64,000 nucleotides of DNA from Phycicoccus duodecadis (GTDB lineage: Bacteria > Actinomycetota > Actinomycetes > Actinomycetales > Dermatophilaceae): positions 1,302,001 through 1,366,000 of the forward strand of contig NZ_PJNE01000001.1 of the NCBI RefSeq assembly GCF_002846495.1, in the 5' to 3' direction. The position numbers and the translations under genes are program-made. Shown here piece by piece: positions 37,646-46,478 of the stretch (position 1 is the stretch's first letter; every line of letters starts with the position of its first letter). Under the pieces are notes generated by a model. It saw only the letters and a program-made list of their open reading frames with translations. It was not told the DNA's origin and did not search any database.

Positions 37646-38640
37646 TCGTGGCTCCGCAGCAGCTCGTTGTGGCACAGGGCGACCCGCTCGCGCCACCACG
37701 CCACGCGCTCCGACGTGGCGCGCCACCGCTCGAGCAGCGACGGGTCGGCGGGGACGCGGCCCACGGGGAGCACCCCGGCGCGGGGCAGCGACGACGGCTC
37801 GGCGACGTCGCCGCCGAGCAGCGCCACGGTGCCGAGCCCGCAGGCGTGCTCGAGCCGTGGCAGGGACGCCGCGAGCGCCACCCCGGCCGCGATGCCGACG
37901 CTGGTGTCGATCGCGGACGAGACGACCGCGGGCAGCCCGCAGGCCTCGACGACGGCGAGCGCGGCCCGCACCCCGCCGAGCGGGGCGACCTTGACGACCA
38001 CGATGTCGGCGGCCTCGAGGTCGCGCACCCGCAGCGGGTCCTCGGCCTTGCGGATGGACTCGTCGGCGGCCACCAGGACGCCCACCCCGGCTCGGGCCAG
38101 GGCGAGCCGCAGGTCGCGCAGCTCCTCGACGCGGGCGCACGGCTGCTCCGCGTACTCGAGGTCGTACGGCGCCAGGCGGCGGAGCGCCTCCAGCGCCTCG
38201 TCGACCGACCAGGCCCCGTTGGCGTCGACCCGGACGCGACCCGCAGGCCCCAGGGCGGCGCGCACCGCCGCCACGCGGTCGACGTCGTCGGCGAGCGCCT
38301 GGCCCTGCTCGGCCACCTTGACCTTGGCGGTGGTGCAGCCGGGGAAGCGCGCCAGCACGCCCGCGACCTGGTCGGCCGGGACCGCCGGCACCGTGGCGTT
38401 GACCGGGACCTCGTCGCGCAGCGGCTCGGGCCAGGCCTCCCACGCCGACTCGACCGCCGCCGCCAGCCATCGGGCGGCCTCGGGCGGGCCGTACTCGAGG
38501 AAGGGGCCGAACTCGCCCCATCCGGCCGGCCCGCGCACCAGCGCGACCTCGCGCGTGACGATGCCGCGGAAGGGCACGCGCAGCGGCACCGCCACGACGT
38601 GGAGCGATCCCAGGAGCTCGGGCAACGGGGGCAGTGTCAT
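37642..38640 (-). CDS. menC: o-Succinylbenzoate synthase
   Basis: 332 residues, enolase superfamily. The catalytic KxK pair is Lys106/Lys108 (TTAKVKVA), metal ligands are Asp139 (VRVDANGAW), Glu165 (LEYAEQP) and Asp193 (AADES), and the second base is Lys217 (VVVKVAPLGG). It dehydrates SHCHC to o-succinylbenzoate. The divergent neighbour menB and the men context make OSBS activity much more likely than N-acylamino acid racemase. Start ATG 38640 has TACGGT 6 nt upstream. The VOC gene follows through a GTGA overlap. Confidence 0.92.
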   Translation of the reverse strand: MTLPPLPELLGSLHVVAVPLRVPFRGIVTREVALVRGPAGWGEFGPFLEYGPPEAARWLAAAVESAWEAWPEPLRDEVPVNATVPAVPADQVAGVLARFPGCTTAKVKVAEQGQALADDVDRVAAVRAALGPAGRVRVDANGAWSVDEALEALRRLAPYDLEYAEQPCARVEELRDLRLALARAGVGVLVAADESIRKAEDPLRVRDLEAADIVVVKVAPLGGVRAALAVVEACGLPAVVSSAIDTSVGIAAGVALAASLPRLEHACGLGTVALLGGDVAEPSSLPRAGVLPVGRVPADPSLLERWRATSERVAWWRERVALCHNELLRSHE

Positions 38641-38646
38641 CCGCCC

Positions 38647-38652
38647 ACCGTA
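38647..38652 (-). promoter_or_regulatory. -10 hexamer TACGGT for menC
   Basis: On the minus strand TACGGT-GGGCGG-ATG. Only 18 bp separate it from the opposing menB box. Confidence 0.5.
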
Positions 38653-38670
38653 GAGCGGCCGGGGCGCCGA

Positions 38671-38676
38671 TAGCCT
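38671..38676 (+). promoter_or_regulatory. -10 hexamer TAGCCT for menB
   Basis: TAGCCT-GAGCCC-GTG 38683, with no ribosome-binding site. The start codons of menC and menB are 42 bp apart, so both promoters share this short control region. Confidence 0.5.
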
Positions 38677-38682
38677 GAGCCC

Positions 38683-39624
38683 GTGAGCGCGATCGACGGA
38701 GTCAGCGAGACCTTCGACCCCTCGGCCTGGGAGGCCGTCCCCGGCTTCGAGGACCTCACCGACGTCACCTACCACCGGGCGGTCGGCCTCGGCTGCGTGC
38801 GCGTCGCGTTCGACCGGCCCGAGGTGCTCAACGCCTTCCGCCCGCACACCGTCGACGAGCTCTACCGCGTGCTCGACCACGCGCGCCGCACCGCCGACGT
38901 CGGCGTCGTGCTCCTCACCGGCAACGGCCCCGGCCCGCAGGGCACCGGCAGCGCCGACAAGTGGGCCTTCTGCTCCGGCGGAGACCAGCGCATCCGCGGC
39001 CGGTCGGGCTACCAGTACGCCGACGGCGCCACCGCCGACACCGTCGACGAGCGCCGGGTCCGGGCGGAGGGCGGCCGCCTGCACATCCTCGAGGTCCAGC
39101 GCCTCATCCGCACCATGCCCAAGGTCGTGGTCGCGGTCGTGAACGGCTGGGCGGCCGGCGGCGGCCACAGCCTGCACGTCGTCTGCGACCTGACCCTGGC
39201 CAGCCGCGAGCACGCGCGGTTCAAGCAGACCGATGCCGACGTGGGCTCGTTCGACGGCGGCTACGGCAGCGCGTACCTCGCGAAGATGGTGGGGCAGAAG
39301 TTCGCCCGCGAGATCTTCTTCCTCGGGCGCACCTACACCGCCGACGACATGCACCGGATGGGCGCGGTCAACATCGTCGCCGACCACGCCGAGCTCGAGG
39401 TCGAGGCCCTGCAGGTGGCCCGCGAGATCATGGGGAAGTCGCCGCAGGCGCAGCGGATGCTCAAGTTCGCGTTCAACCTGCTCGACGACGGGCTGATGGG
39501 CCAGCAGGTCTTCGCCGGCGAGGCGACCCGGCTGGCGTACATGACCGACGAGGCCGTCGAGGGCCGAGACCAGTTCCTCGAGAAGCGCGACCCCGACTGG
39601 TCGCCCTTCCCCTGGTACTACTGA
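38683..39624 (+). CDS. menB: 1,4-Dihydroxy-2-naphthoyl-CoA synthase
   Basis: 313 residues of the crotonase family. SGGDQRIRGRSGYQY (98-112) forms part of the CoA/oxyanion site, VVNGWAAGGGHSLHVVCDLT (153-171, cited in part) the second oxyanion segment, and Asp185 in TDADVGSFDGGYG is the side chain that defines MenB. The length and the C-terminal SPFPWYY are typical. It closes the naphthoate ring from OSB-CoA. The gene is read from GTG 38683. A 62-bp gap separates it from ppc. Confidence 0.95.
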   Translation: MSAIDGVSETFDPSAWEAVPGFEDLTDVTYHRAVGLGCVRVAFDRPEVLNAFRPHTVDELYRVLDHARRTADVGVVLLTGNGPGPQGTGSADKWAFCSGGDQRIRGRSGYQYADGATADTVDERRVRAEGGRLHILEVQRLIRTMPKVVVAVVNGWAAGGGHSLHVVCDLTLASREHARFKQTDADVGSFDGGYGSAYLAKMVGQKFAREIFFLGRTYTADDMHRMGAVNIVADHAELEVEALQVAREIMGKSPQAQRMLKFAFNLLDDGLMGQQVFAGEATRLAYMTDEAVEGRDQFLEKRDPDWSPFPWYY

Positions 39625-39686
39625 CGCCGAGGACCGCCCACCGGACGCCCTCGCCACGGCCGCCCGCACCGTCCCAGACTGGGGGC

Positions 39687-42512
39687 ATGAGCGAGCCGAG
39701 CACCGAGCAGCTGATCGAGGCCGACCGCCGGGTGCCCGACGTCGGCCAGTACGCCGGCGGCGTGACCTCCGACGCCCACCACGCGGCGCTGCGGGCATCG
39801 GTGCGCCAGCTCGGCCGGCTGCTCGGCGAGTCCCTCATCCGGCACGAGGGCGAGGAGCTGCTGGCCCTGGTCGAGCGGGTCCGGCGGCTCTCGCGCGAGG
39901 ACGACCCGTCGCTGCACGAGGTCCTGGCGAGCGTCGACGACGCCACCGCCGTGCGGCTCGCGCGCGCCTTCACCGCCTACTTCCAGCTGGTCAACATCAC
40001 CGAGCAGCTGCACCGCTGGCGCGAGCTGTCCGGCGCCGGCGAGGGGCCTCTGGCCGCCACCGCGGGCCGCATCGGCGCCGCGTTGGCCGACGGCACCCTG
40101 GACGCCGACCTGCTGCACGACGTGCTGGCGCGCGTCGAGTACCGCCCGGTCTTCACGGCCCACCCCACCGAGGCCAGCCGCCGTTCGGTGCTCGAGCTGC
40201 TGCGCAAGGTCGCCGACACCGTCGCCGCCCTGTCCGACCCGCTGCGCCCCCGCATCGACACCCCACGGCTCGAGCGCCGCCTGGCCGAGCTCGTCGACCT
40301 GCTGTGGCAGACCGACGAGCTGCGCGTGGTCCGCCCCGAGCCCAAGGACGAGGCCCGCACGGCCGTCTACTACCTGCACTCCCTCACCGGCCAGGTCGTC
40401 CCCGACCTGCTGGAGGAGCTCGACCGCACGCTCGGCGACATCGGGGTCACCCTGCCGGTCGGCGCCCGCCCGCTGCGGTTCGGCACCTGGGCCGGCGGCG
40501 ACCGCGACGGCAACCCGTTCGTGACGCCCGAGGTGACCCTCGACGTCCTGGCGCTCCAGCACGACGTGGGGCTGCGGACCCTGGTCGAGGCCGTCGACGG
40601 GCTGCTGGTCGAGATGAGCCCGTCGACCCGCGTGGTGGCCGCGTCGGCCGAGCTCCTCGAGAGCCTCGAGCGCGACGCCGAGGCCCTGCCCATCACCTAC
40701 CGCACCATCAGGCGGCTCAACGCCGAGGAGCCCTACCGGCTCAAGCTCACCTACGTCAGCGTCCGGCTGCAGCGCACCCGCGACCGGCTCGCGCAGGGCT
40801 CCCCCCACGAGCCCGGGCGCGACTACCTCGGCCTCGACGAGGTGCTGGCCGACCTGGCCCTCGTCCGCGACTCGATGCTCGAGAGCGGCGACCGGCTCAC
40901 GGCCGACGGGGGCATCCTGCGGCTCATCCGCACCGCCACCGCGGTCGGCCTGGGCCTCGCGACCCTCGACGTGCGCGAGCACAGCGAGAAGCACCACGAG
41001 GCCCTGGCCGCCCTCTACGACCGCATCGGTGAGCCCGACACCCCGTACGCGGAGCTCGACCGCCCGGCCCGCATCGCTCTGCTCTCGCGCGAGATGGCTT
41101 CGCGCCGACCGCTGCTGGGCGGCACCCGCCCCGACCTGCCGGACACCGCGCGCGCCTCGCTGGCCCTGATGGGCGCCATCCGTGACGCGCTCGACCGCTT
41201 CGGCCCCGACGTGGTCGAGACCTTCATCGTGTCGATGACCCACGACGTCGACGACATCTTCGCGGTCGTGGTGCTGGCGCGCGAGGCCGGGCTGGTCGAC
41301 CCCGGGTCCGACGCCGCCGCGGCCACCGCCCGCATCGGCTTCGCCCCGCTGTTCGAGACGGTGGCCGAGCTCGAGCAGGCCGGCCCGCTGCTCGAGGCCA
41401 TGCTCGGCGACCCGGCGTACCGGCGCATCGTGGCCGCCCGCGGCGACGTGCAGGAGATCATGCTGGGCTACTCCGACTCGTCCAAGGACGCGGGGATCGC
41501 GGCCTCGCAGTGGCAGATCCACCGCGCCCAGCGCTCGCTGCGCGACATCGCCCGCCGGCACGGCGTGGTGCTGCGGCTCTTCCACGGCCGGGGCGGGTCC
41601 GTGGGGCGCGGCGGCGGCCCCACCGGCGAGGCGATCATGGCCCAGCCCAACGGCAGCCTCGACGGCCCGATCAAGATCACCGAGCAGGGCGAGGTCATCT
41701 CCGACAAGTACACCCTCCCCGGGCTGGGGCGCTGGAACCTCGAGACCGCCCTGGCCGCGGTGCTCGAGGGCTCGGTGCTGCACCGCCGGTCGATGCTGCC
41801 CCCCGAGGTGCTCGAGCGCTGGAACGCCACCATGGACGTGCTGGCGGGCGCCGGACAGGAGGCCTACCGCGCCCTGGTCCGCGACCCCGAGCTGTTCCGC
41901 TTCTTCGTCACGGCCACGCCCGTCGAGGAGCTCGGCGCGATGAACATCGGCTCGCGCCCCTCGAAGCGGCCGGGCGGCGAGGGCGACCTCTCGGACCTGC
42001 GCGCCATCCCGTGGGTCTTCGGCTGGACCCAGTCGCGGATCATCCTGCCGGGCTGGTACGGCGTGGGCTCCGGGCTGGCGGCGGCTCGCGAGGCCGGCCG
42101 CGCCGAGACCCTGGCCGAGATGTACGGCTCGTGGCCGTTCTTCCGCACCTTCCTGTCGAACGTGCAGATGACGCTGGCCAAGACCGACCTCGACATCGCC
42201 GCGCGCTACGTGCGCGACCTCGTGCCGGAGGGCTCGGCGCACCTGTTCGACGCCATCCGGGCCGAGCACGCCCGCACCGTCGAGGAGGTGCTGCTCGTCA
42301 CCGGCCAGTCGGGGCTGCTCGAGGCCGCCCCGCTGCTGCGCCGGACCCTCGCGATCCGCGACGACTACCTCCAGCCGCTGCACGCGCTGCAGACCTCGCT
42401 GCTGGCGCGGGCCCGGGCCCTGCCCGAGGGCGCGCCGGCCGACGGCGACCTCCAGCGCGCGCTCCTGCTGACCATCAACGGCATCGCCGCGGGGCTGCGC
42501 AACACCGGATGA
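39687..42512 (+). CDS. ppc: Phosphoenolpyruvate carboxylase
   Basis: 941 residues, full-length bacterial PEPC. Catalytic His159 in VFTAHPTEASRRS, the bicarbonate/PEP-site GYSDSSKDAG (about 594-603), the glycine loop FHGRGGSVGRGGGP (about 632-645) and the C-terminal RNTG. It makes oxaloacetate from PEP and bicarbonate. It sits between menB and menE but has no known link to menaquinone other than drawing on central metabolism (2-oxoglutarate and chorismate precursors). The ATG is preceded by CAGACT at 6 nt and no Shine-Dalgarno. The start is chosen over a longer frame that is a menB shadow. Confidence 0.96.
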   Translation: MSEPSTEQLIEADRRVPDVGQYAGGVTSDAHHAALRASVRQLGRLLGESLIRHEGEELLALVERVRRLSREDDPSLHEVLASVDDATAVRLARAFTAYFQLVNITEQLHRWRELSGAGEGPLAATAGRIGAALADGTLDADLLHDVLARVEYRPVFTAHPTEASRRSVLELLRKVADTVAALSDPLRPRIDTPRLERRLAELVDLLWQTDELRVVRPEPKDEARTAVYYLHSLTGQVVPDLLEELDRTLGDIGVTLPVGARPLRFGTWAGGDRDGNPFVTPEVTLDVLALQHDVGLRTLVEAVDGLLVEMSPSTRVVAASAELLESLERDAEALPITYRTIRRLNAEEPYRLKLTYVSVRLQRTRDRLAQGSPHEPGRDYLGLDEVLADLALVRDSMLESGDRLTADGGILRLIRTATAVGLGLATLDVREHSEKHHEALAALYDRIGEPDTPYAELDRPARIALLSREMASRRPLLGGTRPDLPDTARASLALMGAIRDALDRFGPDVVETFIVSMTHDVDDIFAVVVLAREAGLVDPGSDAAAATARIGFAPLFETVAELEQAGPLLEAMLGDPAYRRIVAARGDVQEIMLGYSDSSKDAGIAASQWQIHRAQRSLRDIARRHGVVLRLFHGRGGSVGRGGGPTGEAIMAQPNGSLDGPIKITEQGEVISDKYTLPGLGRWNLETALAAVLEGSVLHRRSMLPPEVLERWNATMDVLAGAGQEAYRALVRDPELFRFFVTATPVEELGAMNIGSRPSKRPGGEGDLSDLRAIPWVFGWTQSRIILPGWYGVGSGLAAAREAGRAETLAEMYGSWPFFRTFLSNVQMTLAKTDLDIAARYVRDLVPEGSAHLFDAIRAEHARTVEEVLLVTGQSGLLEAAPLLRRTLAIRDDYLQPLHALQTSLLARARALPEGAPADGDLQRALLLTINGIAAGLRNTG

Positions 42513-42569
42513 GCGGGAGGCGCACGAGCCGGCGGCCGTGCCGGCGACGGGCGCCCCGCCCGGGCTGCC

Positions 42570-42575
42570 TACAGT
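42570..42575 (+). promoter_or_regulatory. -10 hexamer TACAGT for menE
   Basis: TACAGT-GAGCGGC-ATG 42583, 7-nt spacing, no Shine-Dalgarno. Confidence 0.5.
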
Positions 42576-42582
42576 GAGCGGC

Positions 42583-43746
42583 ATGGAGATCGAGCCACTG
42601 GCCGTCCCCGCCGGGGCCGACGCGGTCGCGGTCCTGCCGCGCCTGGCCCGGGCCCTGGCCGGTGGTGCCCCCGTGGCGCCGTACCTGGCCGGGTCCCCCG
42701 CGCCGGTGCTGCCGCGGCACTCCGCGGCCGGCCTGCCCGACGACCTGGCCGTGGTGGTCGGGACCTCCGGCTCGACCGGGACGCCGAAGCTGGCGATGCT
42801 CGGCGGCGACGCCCTGCGGGCCAGCGCGCACGCCACCCACGCGCGCCTCGGCGGCCCCGGGCAGTGGCTGCTGACGCTCCCGGCGGGCCACGTGGCCGGC
42901 GTCCAGGTGCTGCTGCGCAGCCTCGACGCCGACACCGAGCCGGTGGCCACCGACACCTCGGGCGGCTTCACCCCGGCCGCGTTCACGGCCGGGGTGCGCC
43001 GCCTCTCCCCCGGCCACCGCCACTACACCTCGGTCGTCCCGACCCAGCTGGTACGGCTGCTCGACGACCCCGCGGCCACGGCTGCGCTGGCATCCCTCGA
43101 CGGCGTGCTGGTGGGTGGCGCCGCGACCCCCCCGCTGCTGCGCCGGCGGGCCGAGAGTGCGGGGGTCCGGGTCGTCACGACCTACGGGATGAGCGAGACC
43201 GCGGGCGGGTGCGTCTACGACGGCCGGGCGCTCAGCGGGGTCCGGGTGCGGGTGGATGCCGACGGCCGCGTCGAGCTGGGGGGCGACACCCTGGCGGGCG
43301 GCTACCTCGGCCGGCCCGACCTGACCTTCGCGGCCTTCGCCGTCGACACCGACGGGTCACGCTGGTACCGCACCGACGACGCGGGGCGGGTCGACGACGA
43401 CGGCGTGCTGCACGTCGACGGGCGGCTCGACGACGTCGTGGTCACCGGCGGGATGAAGGTGGCGCCGCGTGTCGTCGAGGAGGCGGCGCTCGAGCACGTG
43501 CCGGGCGTCAGTGAGGCCGTGGTCGTCGGCACCGCGGACCCGGAGTGGGGCCAGGCGGTGAGCCTGCTCGTGGTGCCGACCGCCGGTGCCCGGCCGCTGT
43601 CGGTGGTCGAGGTCCGCGAGCACCTGCGCGGGCACGTCCCCGACCACGCCCTACCGCGGCGCGTGACGGCGGCCGGCGCGGTACCGCTCCGGGGGCCGGG
43701 CAAGCCCGACCGGGCCGCGGTGGCCGCGCTCTTCGGCGTGGGATGA
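42583..43746 (+). CDS. menE: o-Succinylbenzoate-CoA ligase
   Basis: 387 residues, a short member of the acyl-adenylate family as usual for actinobacterial MenE. P-loop TSGSTGTPK (61-69), TTYGMSETAGG (A5), GWYRTDD-type motif as SRWYRTDDAGRVDDDG, the hinge GRLDDVVVTGGMKVAP, and the C-terminal PGKPDRAAV with the adenylation Lys. It activates o-succinylbenzoate with CoA for MenB. The N-terminal subdomain is shortened compared with general acyl-CoA ligases. It heads a small unit menE, PLDc_N protein, menA. Confidence 0.9.
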   Translation: MEIEPLAVPAGADAVAVLPRLARALAGGAPVAPYLAGSPAPVLPRHSAAGLPDDLAVVVGTSGSTGTPKLAMLGGDALRASAHATHARLGGPGQWLLTLPAGHVAGVQVLLRSLDADTEPVATDTSGGFTPAAFTAGVRRLSPGHRHYTSVVPTQLVRLLDDPAATAALASLDGVLVGGAATPPLLRRRAESAGVRVVTTYGMSETAGGCVYDGRALSGVRVRVDADGRVELGGDTLAGGYLGRPDLTFAAFAVDTDGSRWYRTDDAGRVDDDGVLHVDGRLDDVVVTGGMKVAPRVVEEAALEHVPGVSEAVVVGTADPEWGQAVSLLVVPTAGARPLSVVEVREHLRGHVPDHALPRRVTAAGAVPLRGPGKPDRAAVAALFGVG

Positions 43747-43753
43747 TGGGCCC

Positions 43754-44071
43754 GTGTTGCGGTACCTGCCCCTCATCCTCAGCCTGGCGCTGACGATCTA
43801 CTGCCTCGTCGACTGCATCCAGACCGACGACCTGCTGGTGCGCAACCTGCCCAAGATCGCCTGGCTCCTGCTCGTGCTGCTGTTCCCGGTCATCGGGCCG
43901 GTGGCGTGGCTGGTGGCGGGGCGGCCGTCCCGGGAGGCGGCCACCCAGGCCGGGCTGACCCAGCAGGAGCGGTGGGACCTCGACCGGCGCCGCCGCGGCC
44001 AGGGCAACGGTCCGGGGCCACGGCCCCCGCGCGGCCCCGACGACGACCCCGAGTTCCTCCGGGGCCTCTGA
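43754..44071 (+). CDS. PLDc_N-domain small membrane protein
   Basis: 105 residues. Two hydrophobic helices (LRYLPLILSLALTIYCLVDCI and IAWLLLVLLFPVIGPVAWLVAG, the second cited in part) enclose a short polar loop with QTDDLLVRNLPK, the pattern of the phospholipase D nuclease N-terminal (PLDc_N) domain, here without any catalytic PLD domain. The C-terminal third is basic then acidic and Gly/Pro-rich. GTG 43754 has GATGAT 6 nt upstream, overlapping the menE stop. It lies 7 bp after menE and 4 bp before menA, so co-expression with the membrane prenyltransferase is likely. Confidence 0.75.
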   Translation: MLRYLPLILSLALTIYCLVDCIQTDDLLVRNLPKIAWLLLVLLFPVIGPVAWLVAGRPSREAATQAGLTQQERWDLDRRRRGQGNGPGPRPPRGPDDDPEFLRGL

Positions 44072-44075
44072 CCCG

Positions 44076-44960
44076 ATGGCCACGACCGCCCAGTGGGTGG
44101 CGGGTGCCCGCCCGCGCACCCTGCCCGCCGCCATCGCCCCGGTGCTGCTCGGCTCGGCCGCCGCGCTGCGGTTCGGTGAGGCCGCGCTGCTGCCGGCCGT
44201 CCTCGCCCTGCTGGTGGCGCTGTCGCTGCAGGTGGGCGTCAACTACGCCAACGACTACTCCGACGGCGTCCGCGGCACCGACGAGGTACGGGCCGGGCCG
44301 GTGCGCCTCGTCGGCCAGGGGCTCGCGGCGCCGGCGTCGGTCAAGCGGGCGGCGTTCGCGGCCTTCGGCGCCGCCGGGGTGCTGGGGCTGGTGCTCGTCG
44401 TGCTGTCGCACGCGTGGGTGATGCTGCCGCTGGGCGCGCTGGCCATCGTCGCGGCGTGGCGCTACACCGGCGGCGACAACCCCTACGGCTACCGGGGCCA
44501 GGGCGAGGTCTACGTGTTCGTGTTCTTCGGGCTGATGGCGACGCTCGGCACCGAGTACACCCAGGCCGGGGCCGTGTCGTGGTTCGGGCTCGTGGGGGCG
44601 GTCGGGGTCGGGGCGGTGGCCTCGGCCATCCTCGTGGCCAACAACCTGCGCGACATCCCCACCGACACCGAGCACGGCAAGCGCACCCTCGCCGTGCGGA
44701 TGGGCGACGCCCGCACGCGGGGGCTCTACGTCGGGCTGCTGGCGGTCTCGCTGGTGGCGCTGCTGCTGCTCGCCCTGTGGGAGCCGTGGTCGCTGCTGGG
44801 GCTGCTGGCCCTGCCGCTGGCCGCGCGCGGGGTGCGCGTCGTGCGCGCCGGGACGGTGGGGCCCGGGCTCATCCCGGTGCTGGCCTCGACCGGGCTGTAC
44901 GAGGTGGCGTACGCCGTGCTGGTGGTGGTGGGCGTCGCGGTCGGTCGCTCATCGGCCTGA
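44076..44960 (+). CDS. menA: 1,4-Dihydroxy-2-naphthoate polyprenyltransferase
   Basis: 294 residues, UbiA superfamily, about nine membrane helices. First aspartate motif NYANDYSDGVRGTDE (cited in part) binds the polyprenyl diphosphate through Mg2+; the second is NNLRDIPTDTEHGKRTLAVRMG (cited in part). It attaches the polyprenyl tail to DHNA, giving demethylmenaquinone for MenG. The N-terminal WVAGARPRTLPAAIAPVLLG is the usual MenA beginning. The tail is presumably supplied by the synthase at the end of the nuo operon. It starts 4 bp after the PLDc_N stop. Confidence 0.94.
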   Translation: MATTAQWVAGARPRTLPAAIAPVLLGSAAALRFGEAALLPAVLALLVALSLQVGVNYANDYSDGVRGTDEVRAGPVRLVGQGLAAPASVKRAAFAAFGAAGVLGLVLVVLSHAWVMLPLGALAIVAAWRYTGGDNPYGYRGQGEVYVFVFFGLMATLGTEYTQAGAVSWFGLVGAVGVGAVASAILVANNLRDIPTDTEHGKRTLAVRMGDARTRGLYVGLLAVSLVALLLLALWEPWSLLGLLALPLAARGVRVVRAGTVGPGLIPVLASTGLYEVAYAVLVVVGVAVGRSSA

Positions 44961-44987
44961 GCCACCGGGCGGGGGCTCCGCCGTCGG

Positions 44988-45057
44988 CTCTCGGATGCTC
45001 CCGATCGTGGTGCAGGCCTCGTGGCGCGTGTGCTCCCGGTCCGGGAGCATCCGAGAG
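44988..45057. repeat. 16-bp perfect inverted repeat with a nested competing hairpin after menA
   Basis: Arm 44988-45003 (CTCTCGGATGCTCCCG) is exactly complementary to arm 45042-45057. Inside, TGCTCCCG (45031-45038) can instead pair with CGGGAGCA (45042-45049) over a 3-nt loop. A further TGCTCCCG lies at 45095-45102. The two foldings exclude each other. It sits between the convergent stops of menA and the DUF4229 gene, so termination is the simplest role. Confidence 0.75.
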
Positions 45058-45122
45058 GCAGCGGACGACCCCTCACACGGCGCGGAGGTCCGGGTGCTCC
45101 CGATGCCGGGCCGGTGGTGGGT

Positions 45123-45437
45123 TCAGCGGAAGTCGCCGTCGCCGGGGGCAGCGCGGCGCGCCGCCTCCTCGTCCTCGATGTCCTCGTCGGTGAGCGCGTC
45201 GCCGCCCTGGGCCCGGCGCTGGGTGGTGCGCCGCTCGAGGGTGGTGGCCACCTGGGCCGAGTAGTCCTCACGGAAGCGCTTGAGCGCGAAGAACGACACC
45301 ACCATCGACAGCAGCGCCGCCCCGACGACCAGCAGCAGCCGCTCGTCCTCGGCGCGCAGGCCCGCGAGCCAGAGCAGCATCAGGCATCCGAAGAACACCA
45401 GGAGGCGCAGCACGGTGTAGCGGAGGAAGGCGTTCAT
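45123..45437 (-). CDS. DUF4229-family small membrane protein
   Basis: 104 residues. Two membrane helices (VLRLLVFFGCLMLLWLAG and LLLVVGAALLSMVVSFFAL) are followed by LKRFREDYSAQVATTLERR and an acidic tail with DALTDEDIEDEEAARR. This arrangement, with a conserved basic stretch after the second helix, matches the actinobacterial DUF4229 proteins. Unknown function. It follows ccsB by 15 bp on the same strand and may be an accessory of the cytochrome c maturation unit. Confidence 0.7.
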   Translation of the reverse strand: MNAFLRYTVLRLLVFFGCLMLLWLAGLRAEDERLLLVVGAALLSMVVSFFALKRFREDYSAQVATTLERRTTQRRAQGGDALTDEDIEDEEAARRAAPGDGDFR

Positions 45438-45452
45438 GGCGGCGACCCGACC

Positions 45453-46478
45453 TCAGAGGCCCGAGTACGAGTGCTGGCCCACGAAGTACATGTTGACGAC
45501 CGCGAAGTTCATCAGGACGCACACGAACCCGGCCAGCGCGATCCACGTGGCGTTCTGCCGCTTCCAGCCGGTGGTGGCCCGGGCGTGGAGGTAGGCGGCG
45601 TAGACGACCCAGATGACGAAGCTCCACACCTCCTTGGGGTCCCAGTTCCAGTACGACCCCCACGCCTGGCGGGCCCAGATCGCGCCGGCGATGACGGTGA
45701 AGGTCCACATCGGGAACGCCACGACGTGCGCCGCGTAGGTGAGCCGCTCGAGGCCGCGGGCCGTGGGCAGGCGCCGCATGAACGCCGCCCGCGGCGAGCC
45801 GGTCGTCTCGAGCCGGTCCTGGATCAGGTAGAGGACGCCGAGCGAGGCGCCGATGGTGAAGACCGCGACGGTCATGGTGGCGACGGTGACGTGGATGGCC
45901 AGCCAGTACGAGCGCAGCGACGGCATCAGCTCGGAGGCGTCGGTGTACCAGACCGTGATGGCGGCGCCCATCACCAGCAGCACCGGCCCGACCACGAAGA
46001 GCCCGAGCCAGCGCAGGTCGCGGCGGGCGGACCAGCCGGTGAAGACCAGCAGCGTGAACATCGCCCCGACCAGCGCGAACTCGTACATGTTCCCCAGCGG
46101 CCAGCGGTGCACCTCGAGCGCGCGCAGCACCACACCGGCCACCACCAGGAGGGTGCCGAGCAGCGTCAGCATCCGCCCCACGCCGGCGGCCTTGCGGGCC
46201 CCCAGCGGCTCGGGCCCCTCGACGGCGCCGCCACGGCGGTCCACGCCGGCGTCGCCGTTCGCGGCCCCGGGTGCGGATCCCTCGATCCCGGCCTCCGGCG
46301 CCGGCGCTCCGGCCCCCGCGGCCACGAGCTCGCGCTCGGGGACCTCGGCGGTGCGCTCACTGCGCTCGGGCGCGATCCGCGCCAGGTACAGCGCGTAGGC
46401 GAGCATCGCCAGGGTCAGCACGACCATCGCCGAGTAGACGGAGTAGTTCGAGAGCTGGGCCAGCGTGTAGTCGGTCAT
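45453..46478 (-). CDS. ccsB: Cytochrome c biogenesis protein CcsB (ResC)
   Basis: 341 residues, about eight membrane helices. The haem-handling WWD signature WARQAWGSYWNWDPKEVW (268-285) is present, with conserved His residues in the preceding and following loops (for example LAIHVTVATM and HVVAFPMWTF). A soluble Glu/Ala/Gly-rich loop (about 38-95) after the first helix is longer than in most homologues. With ResB it forms the System II haem-lyase complex that attaches haem to apocytochrome c outside the membrane. The ATG overlaps the resB stop (ATGA). Confidence 0.92.
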   Translation of the reverse strand: MTDYTLAQLSNYSVYSAMVVLTLAMLAYALYLARIAPERSERTAEVPERELVAAGAGAPAPEAGIEGSAPGAANGDAGVDRRGGAVEGPEPLGARKAAGVGRMLTLLGTLLVVAGVVLRALEVHRWPLGNMYEFALVGAMFTLLVFTGWSARRDLRWLGLFVVGPVLLVMGAAITVWYTDASELMPSLRSYWLAIHVTVATMTVAVFTIGASLGVLYLIQDRLETTGSPRAAFMRRLPTARGLERLTYAAHVVAFPMWTFTVIAGAIWARQAWGSYWNWDPKEVWSFVIWVVYAAYLHARATTGWKRQNATWIALAGFVCVLMNFAVVNMYFVGQHSYSGL

